Positions 55,182 through 63,239 of a DNA stretch of 64,000 nt are shown piece by piece. The stretch comes from Mariluticola halotolerans (GTDB taxonomy: Bacteria > Pseudomonadota > Alphaproteobacteria > Rhizobiales > Devosiaceae), in NCBI RefSeq assembly GCF_021611515.1, contig NZ_CP090960.1, forward strand, positions 1,364,001-1,428,000, in the 5' to 3' direction. Numbering within the stretch: the stretch's first letter is position 1; every line of letters begins with the position of its first letter. The translations under genes and the position numbers were made by a program. The notes beneath the pieces were generated by a model. That model was not told the origin of the DNA. It saw nothing but the letters and a program-made list of their open reading frames with translations, and made no database searches.

Positions 55182-55201
55182 GATCCGCATATGCTCGGAT
55201 C
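55182..55201. promoter_or_regulatory. Inverted repeat in the divergent promoter region of the two ligase genes
   Basis: GATCCG (55182-55187) and CGGATC (55196-55201) with an 8-base spacer lie 112 bases from one start and 98 from the other. It is a candidate shared operator for the amine-utilisation genes. Confidence 0.35.
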
Positions 55202-55298
55202 CTGTGGAAGGGCATCTGGATGCTGGTGAACCGGCGTCAGACCATGTGTCTTTGCGGGGGCCTTCCCCATATATCTATAACAAACCCCAGGTGCTCCT

Positions 55299-56672
55299 GT
55301 GAGCCACGAAGAAATGTTGAAACTGGTCGGAAAACTGCCGCAGGCGCTGCAGCTCTGGCTGAATGGACGCGACCCCGAAGAAGTTGAATGTGTGGTACCA
55401 GACATGGTGGGGATTGGCCGCGGCAAGGCGATGCCGGGGCGCAAGTTCCTCTCGCAACAGCGCATGTTTTTGCCGACCTCGATTTTTTTCCAGACGATTA
55501 CCGGCGGCTATGCAGAGGTGAATATTCCCAATGCCTGGGCCGAATCGGATTTGATTTTTGAGCCTGACCTGAACACCGCGCGGGCTGTGCCCTGGACGTC
55601 GGATGTGACCATGCAGGTGATCTGCGATGTGCTCAAGCAGGACGGGACGCCGAGCGAGCTGGCACCGCGCAATGTGCTCAAGCGGGTGTTGAAGCTTTAT
55701 GCCGATGAGGGCTGGCAGCCGATGGTGGCCCCGGAGATGGAATTTTACCTGACCAAGCCGAATATCGATCCAGATGTGCCGGTGGTGCCGCCTGTGGGGC
55801 GCACGGGACGGCAGGGCGTCGGAAGGCAGGCCTATTCGATCAGCGGGGTGGATGAATATTCCGCCGTGGTCGACGATATCTATGATTTCGCCGAGGCGCA
55901 GGGGCTTGAGATCGATACGGTGATGCAGGAAGGCGGGGCCGGTCAGCTCGAGATCAACCTTAATCACGGTAATCCGGTGGATCTGGCTGATCAGGTGTTC
56001 ATGTTCAAGCGCACGATCCGCGAGGCGGCCTTGCGGCATGACTGCTATGCGACCTTCATGGCCAAGCCCATGGAAGCGGAACCGGGCAGCGCCATGCATA
56101 TCCATCAAAGCATTACCGATGTGAAAACCGGCAAGAACCTGTTCAATGACGACAATGACGAGGCGACAGACAAGTTTTACGGGTTTCTGGCCGGGCAGCA
56201 GACCTATCTCAATTCGGTCGTTTGTATGCTCGCCCCTTATGTGAATTCGTATCGCCGGCTGGTGCCGGGGGCGGCAGCGCCGATTAATCTGGAATGGGGC
56301 ATTGATAACCGCTCCACCGGTTTGCGGGTGCCGATTTCAAAGCCGTCGGCACGCCGGGTTGAATGCCGGGTTGTGGGCATGGATTCCAATCCCTATCTGG
56401 CAATTGCGGCCTGCCTTGCCTGTGGCTATCTCGGGATGAAGGAAGGCTTGAAGCCACGCGAACCAGTGCGCAGTGATGCAGGCGAGTTGCCGCATGAACT
56501 GCCCCATGACGTGCTGGAAGCGCTGGGATTGTTTGAAGAAGCCCCGAAAATTCACGAGATTCTCGGGCCTGAATTCTGCCAGCTCTATATGGCAATCAAG
56601 CGTGCCGAACATGACGAGTTCCTCAGCGTGATCAGCCCTTGGGAACGCGAACATCTAATGCTGAACGTATAA
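55299..56672 (+). CDS. Glutamine synthetase family protein (gamma-glutamylputrescine synthetase-like, copy 2)
   Basis: A 457-residue glutamine synthetase homologue, the first gene of a rightward puu-like run. Visible catalytic segments are APEMEFYLTKPN, EGGAGQLEINLNHG, GSAMHIHQSITD, NSYRRLVPGAAAPINLEWG and NRSTGLRVPISKPSARRVE. It differs clearly from copy 1, especially in the amine-binding region, so the two probably act on different amines. The start is GTG with AGG seven bases upstream. The next gene, an aminotransferase, begins 9 bases after its stop. Confidence 0.87.
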   Translation: MSHEEMLKLVGKLPQALQLWLNGRDPEEVECVVPDMVGIGRGKAMPGRKFLSQQRMFLPTSIFFQTITGGYAEVNIPNAWAESDLIFEPDLNTARAVPWTSDVTMQVICDVLKQDGTPSELAPRNVLKRVLKLYADEGWQPMVAPEMEFYLTKPNIDPDVPVVPPVGRTGRQGVGRQAYSISGVDEYSAVVDDIYDFAEAQGLEIDTVMQEGGAGQLEINLNHGNPVDLADQVFMFKRTIREAALRHDCYATFMAKPMEAEPGSAMHIHQSITDVKTGKNLFNDDNDEATDKFYGFLAGQQTYLNSVVCMLAPYVNSYRRLVPGAAAPINLEWGIDNRSTGLRVPISKPSARRVECRVVGMDSNPYLAIAACLACGYLGMKEGLKPREPVRSDAGELPHELPHDVLEALGLFEEAPKIHEILGPEFCQLYMAIKRAEHDEFLSVISPWEREHLMLNV

Positions 56673-56681
56673 AGGCGCATC

Positions 56682-58079
56682 ATGGCCAGTATCGACAACC
56701 ATCTCTCGACTGCTGAATTGCAGGCGCTCGACGCTGCACATCACCTGCACCCGTTTACCGACAGTGCCGCGCTGAACAAAAAAGGCGCGCGCGTGATCAC
56801 CCGGGCTGAAGGCGTTTATCTGACCGATAGCGAGGGCTTGCGCCTGCTTGATGGCATGGCGGGGCTGTGGTGCGTCAATATCGGCTATGGCCGCGCCGAA
56901 CTTGGGGAAGTGGCGCAGCGCCAGATGAACCAGCTGCCCTATTACAATACGTTTTTCCAGACCTCGCACCCGCCCGCGATTACTCTCGCCGCCAAGTTGG
57001 CGGAACTAGCCCCCGGCGATCTCAACCATGTGTTTTATGCCGGCTCCGGTTCGGAGGCGAATGACACTAATCTGCGCATGGTGCGGCACTATTGGGCCAG
57101 CCAGGGCAAGCCGGAAAAATCAATCATCATTTCGCGCAAGAATGCCTATCACGGCTCCAGCGTTGGCAGCGGCAGCCTTGGCGGCATGACCGGGATACAT
57201 GCACAAGGCGGCATGCCGATCCCCGGGATTGTGCATATCGACCAGCCCTACTGGTATCGTGAAGGCGGTGATTTGAGCCCGGAAGAATTCGGCCTTGAGC
57301 GCGCCCGCCAGCTGGAGCTGGAAATCGAGCGGCTGGGCGAAGAGAATGTGGCCGCTTTCATTGCCGAACCCATTCAGGGTGCCGGCGGCGTGATCATTCC
57401 GCCCGCAACCTATTGGCCGGAAATCCAGCGCATTTGCGATGCGCATGAAATCCTTTTGATCGTTGACGAGGTGATCACCGGGTTCGGGCGGACCGGCAAA
57501 TGGTTCGGTACCGAATTTTATGATCTCAAGCCCGATATCGTGACTATCGCCAAGGGTTTGAGCTCCGGCTATCTGCCGATTGGGGGCAGCCTTGTGTCCG
57601 ACCGGATGATTGCCGGGCTGGAAGCGGCGGGCGAATTTGCCCATGGCTACACTTTTTCCGGACATCCGGTGACCTGTGCCGTGGCGCTGGAAAATCTGCG
57701 CATTCTCGAAGACGAGAAGATCGTTGAGCGGGTCGAGACTGATACCGCGCCCTATTTGCAAAAACGCTGGGCGGAACTGGGCGATCATCCGCTGGTCGGG
57801 GAAGCCCGCATGGTGGGGCTGATGGGGGCGCTGGAACTGACGCCGGACAAATCGGCCCGGGCGAAATTTGCCGCCGATGAAGGCACGGTGGGGCTGATTG
57901 GCCGCGAGACCTGTTTTGGTAATGGGCTGGTGATGCGGCATGTGGGGGACAAGATGATCCTGTCGCCGCCACTGGTGATCAATCACGAAGAAATCGACGC
58001 GTTGATTGAACTGGCGGTAAAAAGCCTTGATGAAACCCATGCAGCGGCCAAAGCTCAGGGCCTGATGGTTGCAGGGTAA
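56682..58079 (+). CDS. Class III aminotransferase (putrescine/polyamine-pyruvate transaminase-like)
   Basis: A 465-residue PLP enzyme that moves the terminal amine of an omega-amino compound, such as putrescine, to pyruvate or a keto acid. The PLP lysine is in IVTIAKGLSSGYLPIGG, with the preceding DEVITGFGRTGKWFG and the start region GMAGLWCVNIGYGR. It resembles SpuC-type enzymes of the polyamine pathway. It is embedded between the second ligase and the FAD oxidoreductase, with 9-base and 4-base gaps, so the transcript should be shared. Confidence 0.9.
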   Translation: MASIDNHLSTAELQALDAAHHLHPFTDSAALNKKGARVITRAEGVYLTDSEGLRLLDGMAGLWCVNIGYGRAELGEVAQRQMNQLPYYNTFFQTSHPPAITLAAKLAELAPGDLNHVFYAGSGSEANDTNLRMVRHYWASQGKPEKSIIISRKNAYHGSSVGSGSLGGMTGIHAQGGMPIPGIVHIDQPYWYREGGDLSPEEFGLERARQLELEIERLGEENVAAFIAEPIQGAGGVIIPPATYWPEIQRICDAHEILLIVDEVITGFGRTGKWFGTEFYDLKPDIVTIAKGLSSGYLPIGGSLVSDRMIAGLEAAGEFAHGYTFSGHPVTCAVALENLRILEDEKIVERVETDTAPYLQKRWAELGDHPLVGEARMVGLMGALELTPDKSARAKFAADEGTVGLIGRETCFGNGLVMRHVGDKMILSPPLVINHEEIDALIELAVKSLDETHAAAKAQGLMVAG

Positions 58080-58083
58080 CCCG

Positions 58084-59385
58084 ATGAATCTGCTCTATAG
58101 CGAGGGCCAGAAAGGCGCCTACCCCGCCTCCTATTACGCCGCGAGCGCCAACCAGACGCTTGATCTGGGGCCGATGGAAGGCGACAGCGTTTGCGATGTC
58201 GCCATTGTCGGGGCCGGATTTACCGGCCTTTCGGCCGCATATCACCTGGCGGAACTGGGCTATAGCGTGATGGTGCTGGAAGCGCAGCGGGTTGGCTGGG
58301 GCGCGTCCGGGCGCAATGGCGGGCAATTGGGCACCGGGCAGCGCGTGGACCAGATGACGCTGGAGAAAATGCTCGGGGACGAGCATGCCATGCGCCTTTG
58401 GGAATTGGCGGAAGCCTCCAAGGATCTGGTCAAGAATCTGGTGCATGCGCACAAGATCGATTGCGGCCTGAAGCCGGGCATTATCTATGCCGATCACCAA
58501 AAGCGGTTTGCGAGCGAAACCGAAGCCTATGTGCGCCATCTCAACAAGCGCTATGGCTATGACCAGATCGGATATGTCGACAGTGTCGATCTGCATGAAT
58601 ATATCGGCACCGAGGCCTATCATGGCGGTTCGCTGGACTGGGGCGCGGCGCATCTGCATCCGCTCAATTTTGCCCTGGGGCTGGCCGAGGCGGCGCTGCA
58701 TGAAGGGGCGCAAATTTTTGAACAGACCGAGGTGACCAAAATCACCCATGGTGCCCGCGTCACCCTTGAGACCAATCGCGGCCGGGTCAGCGCAGAGCAT
58801 GTGCTTTTGGCCTGCAACGGGTATCTCGGCGAACTTGAGGGCCATGTCGGCGCAAAAGTGATGCCGATCAATTCCTATATCGTTGCGACGGAGCCGCTTT
58901 CCGAAGCGCTGGCGCGCGATGTGATCCGCGATGATGTGGCGGTGGCGGATTCGCGCTTTGTGGTGAATTACTATCGATTGTCGGAAGACCGGCGCATGCT
59001 GTTTGGCGGGCGCGAAAGCTATGGCTATCGCTATCCCGACGATATCGCCGCCTCGGTGAAAAAACGGATGGTCGGGATCTATCCGCAGCTTGCCGATGCC
59101 AGGATTGACTATTACTGGGGCGGCACGCTGGGGATCACCATGAACCGCATGCCGCATGTGGCGCGGCTGGCACCGAATATCCTTTCCGCCTCGGGTTATT
59201 CCGGGCATGGATTGGGCATGTCGACCCTTTGCGGGCAATTGATGGCCGAGGCCATTCACGGCAATGCCAGCCGGTTTGACACCATGGCCTCAGTGCCGGT
59301 GCCGCAATTTCCCGGCGGCATGGTGTTGCGGCGGCCCTTGCTGGTGCTGGCCATGTTGTATTTTGCCATGCGGGACCGATTCTGA
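58084..59385 (+). CDS. FAD-dependent oxidoreductase (gamma-glutamylputrescine oxidase, PuuB-like)
   Basis: Oxidises gamma-glutamylputrescine or a related amine to the aldehyde. The dinucleotide-binding motif VAIVGAGFTGLSAAYHLAEL lies at about 39-58 and the DAO-fold continues with WGASGRNGGQLGTGQRVDQM. The C-terminal part shows YYWGGTLGITMNRMPHV and SGYSGHGLGMSTLCGQ, typical of PuuB-like enzymes. I chose ATG 58084, giving 433 residues. It overlaps the next gene by 1 base (TGATG). The aldehyde dehydrogenase of the Puu route is not seen here. Confidence 0.9.
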   Translation: MNLLYSEGQKGAYPASYYAASANQTLDLGPMEGDSVCDVAIVGAGFTGLSAAYHLAELGYSVMVLEAQRVGWGASGRNGGQLGTGQRVDQMTLEKMLGDEHAMRLWELAEASKDLVKNLVHAHKIDCGLKPGIIYADHQKRFASETEAYVRHLNKRYGYDQIGYVDSVDLHEYIGTEAYHGGSLDWGAAHLHPLNFALGLAEAALHEGAQIFEQTEVTKITHGARVTLETNRGRVSAEHVLLACNGYLGELEGHVGAKVMPINSYIVATEPLSEALARDVIRDDVAVADSRFVVNYYRLSEDRRMLFGGRESYGYRYPDDIAASVKKRMVGIYPQLADARIDYYWGGTLGITMNRMPHVARLAPNILSASGYSGHGLGMSTLCGQLMAEAIHGNASRFDTMASVPVPQFPGGMVLRRPLLVLAMLYFAMRDRF

Positions 59386-60122
59386 TGACAAAAAGACCGA
59401 TTATCGGCGTTATCGGCTGCAACAAGATGCTGGAGGGTGAACCCGCCCAAACGGTCAAATCACGCTATATTGCCGGGATTGCCGAATTTGCCGACGGGAT
59501 TCCGCTGATCATTCCCAGCCTTGGCCGACCCGAAGACGCGCCGGCCATTATTGCACAACTGGACGGGTTGCTGCTGACCGGGGCGACATCGAATATCGAG
59601 CCGCAGCATTTTGGCGGCGTGGGCGGGCGTGGTCCGCGCGATCCGCATCGCGACACCACGTCCCTATCGCTGATCATGGCGGCGCAGGCGGCAGGCGTGC
59701 CGGTGATCGGGATTTGCCGGGGCTTGCAGGAAATCAATGTGGCGCTTGGCGGCACGATTATCGACCAGCGCGACGCCGAAACGCGCGCGATGGACCATCA
59801 TGCCGCTGATGACGCCGACCTTGAAGGAATGTTTGGCCATACCCACAGCGTGGACGTGGCCCCCGGCTCGCTATTGGGCGAGATCACCGGGGAACGTACG
59901 CTTGCGGTCAATTCGGTGCATTACCAGCATATCGGCCAACTGGGTGACGGATTGCGGGTGGAGGCGACGGCTGAGGACGGGGTTGTGGAAGCCATTTCAT
60001 CGCGCGACGGGCGATCTATCTTTGCGGTGCAATGGCATCCGGAATGGCGCCCGGCAGAACGCCCGCATGATCTGGCCTTCTGGCGTTATGTGGGGGCATT
60101 GACGCGCCAGCCCCAGGGCTGA
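59385..60122 (+). CDS. Gamma-glutamyl-GABA hydrolase (PuuD-like class I amidotransferase fold)
   Basis: Releases GABA from gamma-glutamyl-GABA, the last step of the Puu route. The catalytic Cys is in VIGICRGLQEINVALGG, and the His-Glu pair is in FAVQWHPEWRP. The 245 residues are usual for the family. It starts one base inside the previous gene's stop, so coupling is likely. It is the last rightward gene of the cluster and is convergent with the VanB-like reductase gene, 16 bases away. Confidence 0.92.
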   Translation: MTKRPIIGVIGCNKMLEGEPAQTVKSRYIAGIAEFADGIPLIIPSLGRPEDAPAIIAQLDGLLLTGATSNIEPQHFGGVGGRGPRDPHRDTTSLSLIMAAQAAGVPVIGICRGLQEINVALGGTIIDQRDAETRAMDHHAADDADLEGMFGHTHSVDVAPGSLLGEITGERTLAVNSVHYQHIGQLGDGLRVEATAEDGVVEAISSRDGRSIFAVQWHPEWRPAERPHDLAFWRYVGALTRQPQG

Positions 60123-60138
60123 CACGTCAGAATTTTAG

Positions 60139-61107
60139 CTAGGCGCGATAGCCCACATCAATGGTGGCTTCGCCGCTGGCGAGGCGTGAAACGCAGGCGC
60201 ACATGCGATGGTTTTCGGTCTTTTCCGCTTCTGAAAAGAACACATCGCGATGATCGACTTCACCCTTGAGATCGACAATGCCGACAGCGCAAAGGCCGCA
60301 TTCGCCACGCTGGCAATCATAAATCATGTCGACACCAGCTTCCATCAGCGCATCCAGCATGGACTGATCGGGCCGGACCTCGACGGTGATATTTTTTTGC
60401 GCCACATGCACCTTGAAGCGATGCTCGGCGAACTTGCCATTATCGCCGAACACTTCGCAGCGGAAACGGCTGACAGGACGGCCAGCACGGGCCCAGGCCG
60501 CCTTGGCGGCATTGAGCATGCCCAACGGCCCGCAAATATAGAGTTCCCCATCTTCGGGCAATGCCGCTATTTCCGCGTCCAGATCGATCATTTGTTTCTT
60601 GTCGGCCTCATAGATCGACAATTGGTCGCCAAGCAGCGCCTGAAGTTCATCGATAAAGGGCATGACGGTTCTATTGGCCCCGCCATAAACCATGCGCGGG
60701 ACGATGCCCCGCTCTGCAAGGATTTTGGCCATGCCATAGATGGGGGTGACGCCAATGCCGCCCGCAAGCAGCAGATAATGCCCGGCGCGCCAGGAAAGGG
60801 GAAAACGGTTTTCCGGCACACTCATATGTAAAGCATCGCCGGGCTTCAAATCCCAGACAAAGCGCGAGCCGCCCCGGCTTTGCGGGTGCAGTTTGACGCC
60901 TATGCGCAACGTGCCGGCCGGAGAGGGCAGACATGTATAGGTGCGGATGGCCGGTTCGCCATTGATTTCGACCTTGATATTGGTGTGCGAGCCCGGATCG
61001 AAACGCGGCAGTGCGCCATCGACATCGAAGGTGACCTGACGCACATCATCGGCAATTTTGACGCATTCGCGGACTTTTGCCCGGCGCCAATCGGTGTTTT
61101 TAAGCAT
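60139..61107 (-). CDS. VanB-type oxidoreductase (FMN/NAD reductase with 2Fe-2S ferredoxin domain)
   Basis: Passes electrons from NAD(P)H through flavin and a plant-type 2Fe-2S centre to a partner Rieske oxygenase. The N-terminal FAD/FMN-binding barrel contains IRTYTCLPSPAG, the NAD-binding part contains YLLLAGGIGVTPIYGMA, and the C-terminal ferredoxin has CQRGECGLCAVG with the fourth cysteine in RMCACVS. The 322 residues fit VanB/PDR-type reductases. It ends the leftward oxygenase-regulator-reductase operon, 5 bases after the gntR stop. Confidence 0.92.
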   Translation of the reverse strand: MLKNTDWRRAKVRECVKIADDVRQVTFDVDGALPRFDPGSHTNIKVEINGEPAIRTYTCLPSPAGTLRIGVKLHPQSRGGSRFVWDLKPGDALHMSVPENRFPLSWRAGHYLLLAGGIGVTPIYGMAKILAERGIVPRMVYGGANRTVMPFIDELQALLGDQLSIYEADKKQMIDLDAEIAALPEDGELYICGPLGMLNAAKAAWARAGRPVSRFRCEVFGDNGKFAEHRFKVHVAQKNITVEVRPDQSMLDALMEAGVDMIYDCQRGECGLCAVGIVDLKGEVDHRDVFFSEAEKTENHRMCACVSRLASGEATIDVGYRA

Positions 61108-61112
61108 GATCC

Positions 61113-61844
61113 CTACCCCGCAACCAAAGCGAGCGCCGGGACACGGCGCATCAAACTGCGGTCTTCGTCGATGACGAATTCCAGATTTTGCCGCGCCAGA
61201 CGGGCATGTTCGCGGGCCAGGGCCTCGGCCCGTGCCCCTTCGCGCATTTCAATGGCGCTGACGATGAGCTTGTGCTGCAACTGGCCGCCCACCAGCGAAC
61301 GGCGAAAGGCGGGCACATCTTCCTGCTTTTCCAGAAAGGCACTGGGCGAGGCGAAGGGCAACTGGGTGGCCCGCTCGACTTCGCGCCGGATGGTTTCTGA
61401 GCCGGAGAGCCCGGCAAGGGCTGCATGAAACTCTGCATTGCGATCGACATAGCGATCGAAATCCATGGTTTCGGCCCCCTCACCTATCGCCATGTCGAGT
61501 TCCTCGACCAGTGTTTTGATGGCGCGCAGTTTGGCTGGCTGCACCCCCCGTTCGGCGGCAACGCGCGCTGCCGTGCCTTCAAGGACGCCGCGCAACTCGA
61601 TAGCGTCGAACACTTCTTCAAGGGTGAAGCTTCGAACCGCATAGCCGCCCGAGGGGATTAGTTCGAGCAGGCCTTCCTGCTCCAGCCGTGCCAAAGCGGC
61701 GCGCAAGGGCGTGCGGGACAGGCCGAGCCGCTCGGCCACGGCGATTTCCGACAGGCGTTCGCCGGGGTGAAATTCGCCCTCAAGCACCAGATCGCGCACA
61801 CCGCGCAAGGCTTTCAAAGATTGTGAATTGGCCCGTTCAGCCAT
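61113..61844 (-). CDS. GntR family regulator, FCD (FadR-like) subfamily
   Basis: A one-component repressor or activator, 243 residues. The winged helix shows LSEIAVAERLGLSRTPLRAA and LARLEQEGLLELIPSGGYAV near 30-70. The C-terminal FCD helical effector domain shows LRGVLEGTAARVAAERG and DFDRYVDRNAEFHAALAGLS, with metal-binding Asp and His residues (DRNAEFH). It lies between the oxygenase (9-base gap) and the reductase (5-base gap). A TTGTATACAA palindrome at the oxygenase promoter matches the FCD-type operator form, so it probably controls its own operon. Confidence 0.92.
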   Translation of the reverse strand: MAERANSQSLKALRGVRDLVLEGEFHPGERLSEIAVAERLGLSRTPLRAALARLEQEGLLELIPSGGYAVRSFTLEEVFDAIELRGVLEGTAARVAAERGVQPAKLRAIKTLVEELDMAIGEGAETMDFDRYVDRNAEFHAALAGLSGSETIRREVERATQLPFASPSAFLEKQEDVPAFRRSLVGGQLQHKLIVSAIEMREGARAEALAREHARLARQNLEFVIDEDRSLMRRVPALALVAG

Positions 61845-61853
61845 TATGCCCCC

Positions 61854-62900
61854 CTATTCCGCTGCGAGCTTTTGTGTCTGCTCTTCGTCGATCATACGAT
61901 CAATCAGCTTACGCGCCCACATTGAACCTGCATCAATGTTGAGGTTGTAGAACACGTGATCCGGATTTTTGTCGATCGCTTCCTGCTGCGCTTCGAGGAT
62001 GATTTCATCTTCACGGAACACACCGGCCACGCCCTCGCGCAGCTCATGGGTGCGGGCTTGTTCGGTGAGTTTGTAATTACGGGCAAAGGCCCAGAAATAA
62101 TGGCAGGTCTTGTCGGTTTCGGGGGTGATGGTGTTGAGCACGAACCCGTTGACGCCCTGCGACCGGTCGCCTTCTGGCGCGCCGGTGCCCGTGGGGGCGA
62201 TACCGACATCGATGGCGACCGTTGAAGGCGCTTCAAAATTGATGATCTGCCAGCGATCCACATGTTCGGCCTGGCCAAGCTGGGCAGCCCAGAACGGGGG
62301 CGCGGTGATATCCTTCATCCAGCGGGTGATGGTGGCTGTTGTATCCGTATGGGTGGCTTCGAATGGGGCTTCGGCCACGGCGCGATTGCCGATCGAGGAG
62401 CCATGCACGAAGGTTTCGTGGGTGAGATCCATGAGATTGTCGACCACGAGGCGATAATCGCATTTGGCATAAATGGTCTTGCCGTCCGAGGCCCAGTCCG
62501 GATCGTCATTCCAGTGCAGATCGGGGACTTTGGCGGGATCGGCCAGGGCCGGATCGCCCATCCACAGCCAGATGAAGCGGTGCTTTTCCACCAGCGGATA
62601 GGAGGTGACGCAGGCGGAGGGGTTTATGGTGTCCTGTGAGGGCATGTATACACAGCGGCCTGTGTCATCGAATTCAAGACCGTGATAACCGCAAATGACA
62701 TTGTCCTCATGCAGCTCGCCCATGGAGAGCGGGAGCAGACGATGCCAGCAGGCATCGGCCAGGGCAACCGCCGAACCGTCGCGCTTTCGATACATAACAA
62801 CCGGTTTTCCGCAGATTTTACGGGGAAGTAGCGCGCGCTTGAGCTCCACATCCCATGCGGCGGCATACCATGCGTTCATCGGAAAAGTCTGCTCGGTCAT
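61854..62900 (-). CDS. Rieske non-heme iron oxygenase alpha subunit (VanA-like)
   Basis: An oxygenase of the vanillate O-demethylase type that hydroxylates or demethylates an unknown substrate, using electrons from the VanB-type reductase. The Rieske site has CWH in ADACWHRLLPLS and the second pair in ICGYHGLEF. The mononuclear iron site is in VVDNLMDLTHETFVHGSSIG, a VanA signature, followed by the acidic ligand region. I chose ATG 62900 (MTEQTFPMNAWYAAAW), which has AAGGAGGAG upstream, giving 348 residues; the longer frame to 63203 is non-coding. It heads the operon. Confidence 0.9.
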   Translation of the reverse strand: MTEQTFPMNAWYAAAWDVELKRALLPRKICGKPVVMYRKRDGSAVALADACWHRLLPLSMGELHEDNVICGYHGLEFDDTGRCVYMPSQDTINPSACVTSYPLVEKHRFIWLWMGDPALADPAKVPDLHWNDDPDWASDGKTIYAKCDYRLVVDNLMDLTHETFVHGSSIGNRAVAEAPFEATHTDTTATITRWMKDITAPPFWAAQLGQAEHVDRWQIINFEAPSTVAIDVGIAPTGTGAPEGDRSQGVNGFVLNTITPETDKTCHYFWAFARNYKLTEQARTHELREGVAGVFREDEIILEAQQEAIDKNPDHVFYNLNIDAGSMWARKLIDRMIDEEQTQKLAAE

Positions 62901-62949
62901 CTGTCTCTCCTCCTTGAGGGCCATTTGGGCTTTCATCGTTAAGTACACC

Positions 62950-62959
62950 TTGTATACAA
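62950..62959. promoter_or_regulatory. Candidate GntR/FCD operator, TTGTATACAA
   Basis: A perfect 10-base palindrome 50-59 bases before the oxygenase start, in the form (TTGTATACAA) used by FCD-type GntR regulators. The regulator gene lies in the same operon. Confidence 0.6.
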
Positions 62960-62967
62960 TTTTTGTC

Positions 62968-63105
62968 AAGGCGGGGCGGCTGCCCTGCCGGGGGGATAAA
63001 CACCAAGCGGCGGTGGGCGGGCGGCAGTCTGGCAGGGCGGGCCGGGCGGCGCGGACGGCGGGGCGGTAGCGCGGGTGGTCGGGCGGCCCGGCGGCGGGGC
63101 ATATC
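62968..63105 (+). other. G-rich plus-strand block
   Basis: Many runs of GGG/GGCGGG on the plus strand (for example GGGCGGGCGGCAGT and GGCCCGGCGGCGGGG), with potential for G-quadruplex folding in the plus-strand DNA. It is non-coding and probably the 5' untranscribed side of the oxygenase promoter. Confidence 0.4.
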
Positions 63106-63180
63106 GTATGGTCAGGTTCTGGGGCTGCGGGGTTGTCAGGTGGCGTGCGGGCTGCACATTCGCAGCCCTGAATGGGGGCA

Positions 63181-63212
63181 AAAAAAGAGGCGCCGGTTTT
63201 CACCGGCGCCTC
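63181..63212 (-). terminator. Rho-independent terminator after the TRAP gene
   Basis: An 11-bp perfect stem (GAGGCGCCGGT with ACCGGCGCCTC) and 4-base loop. On the minus strand it is followed by TTTTTTTG. It begins 28 bases after the dctP-like stop. Confidence 0.9.
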
Positions 63213-63239
63213 GGATATCCGATCCTTTTAAGGGATGGA

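Larger units (their letters stand above)
62901..63239. other. Intergenic region between the oxygenase and TRAP genes
   Basis: It holds, in order, the oxygenase promoter with a GntR-type palindrome (62950-62959), a G-rich plus-strand block at about 62968-63105, and the TRAP transcript terminator at 63181-63212. No supported gene is seen. Confidence 0.5.
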
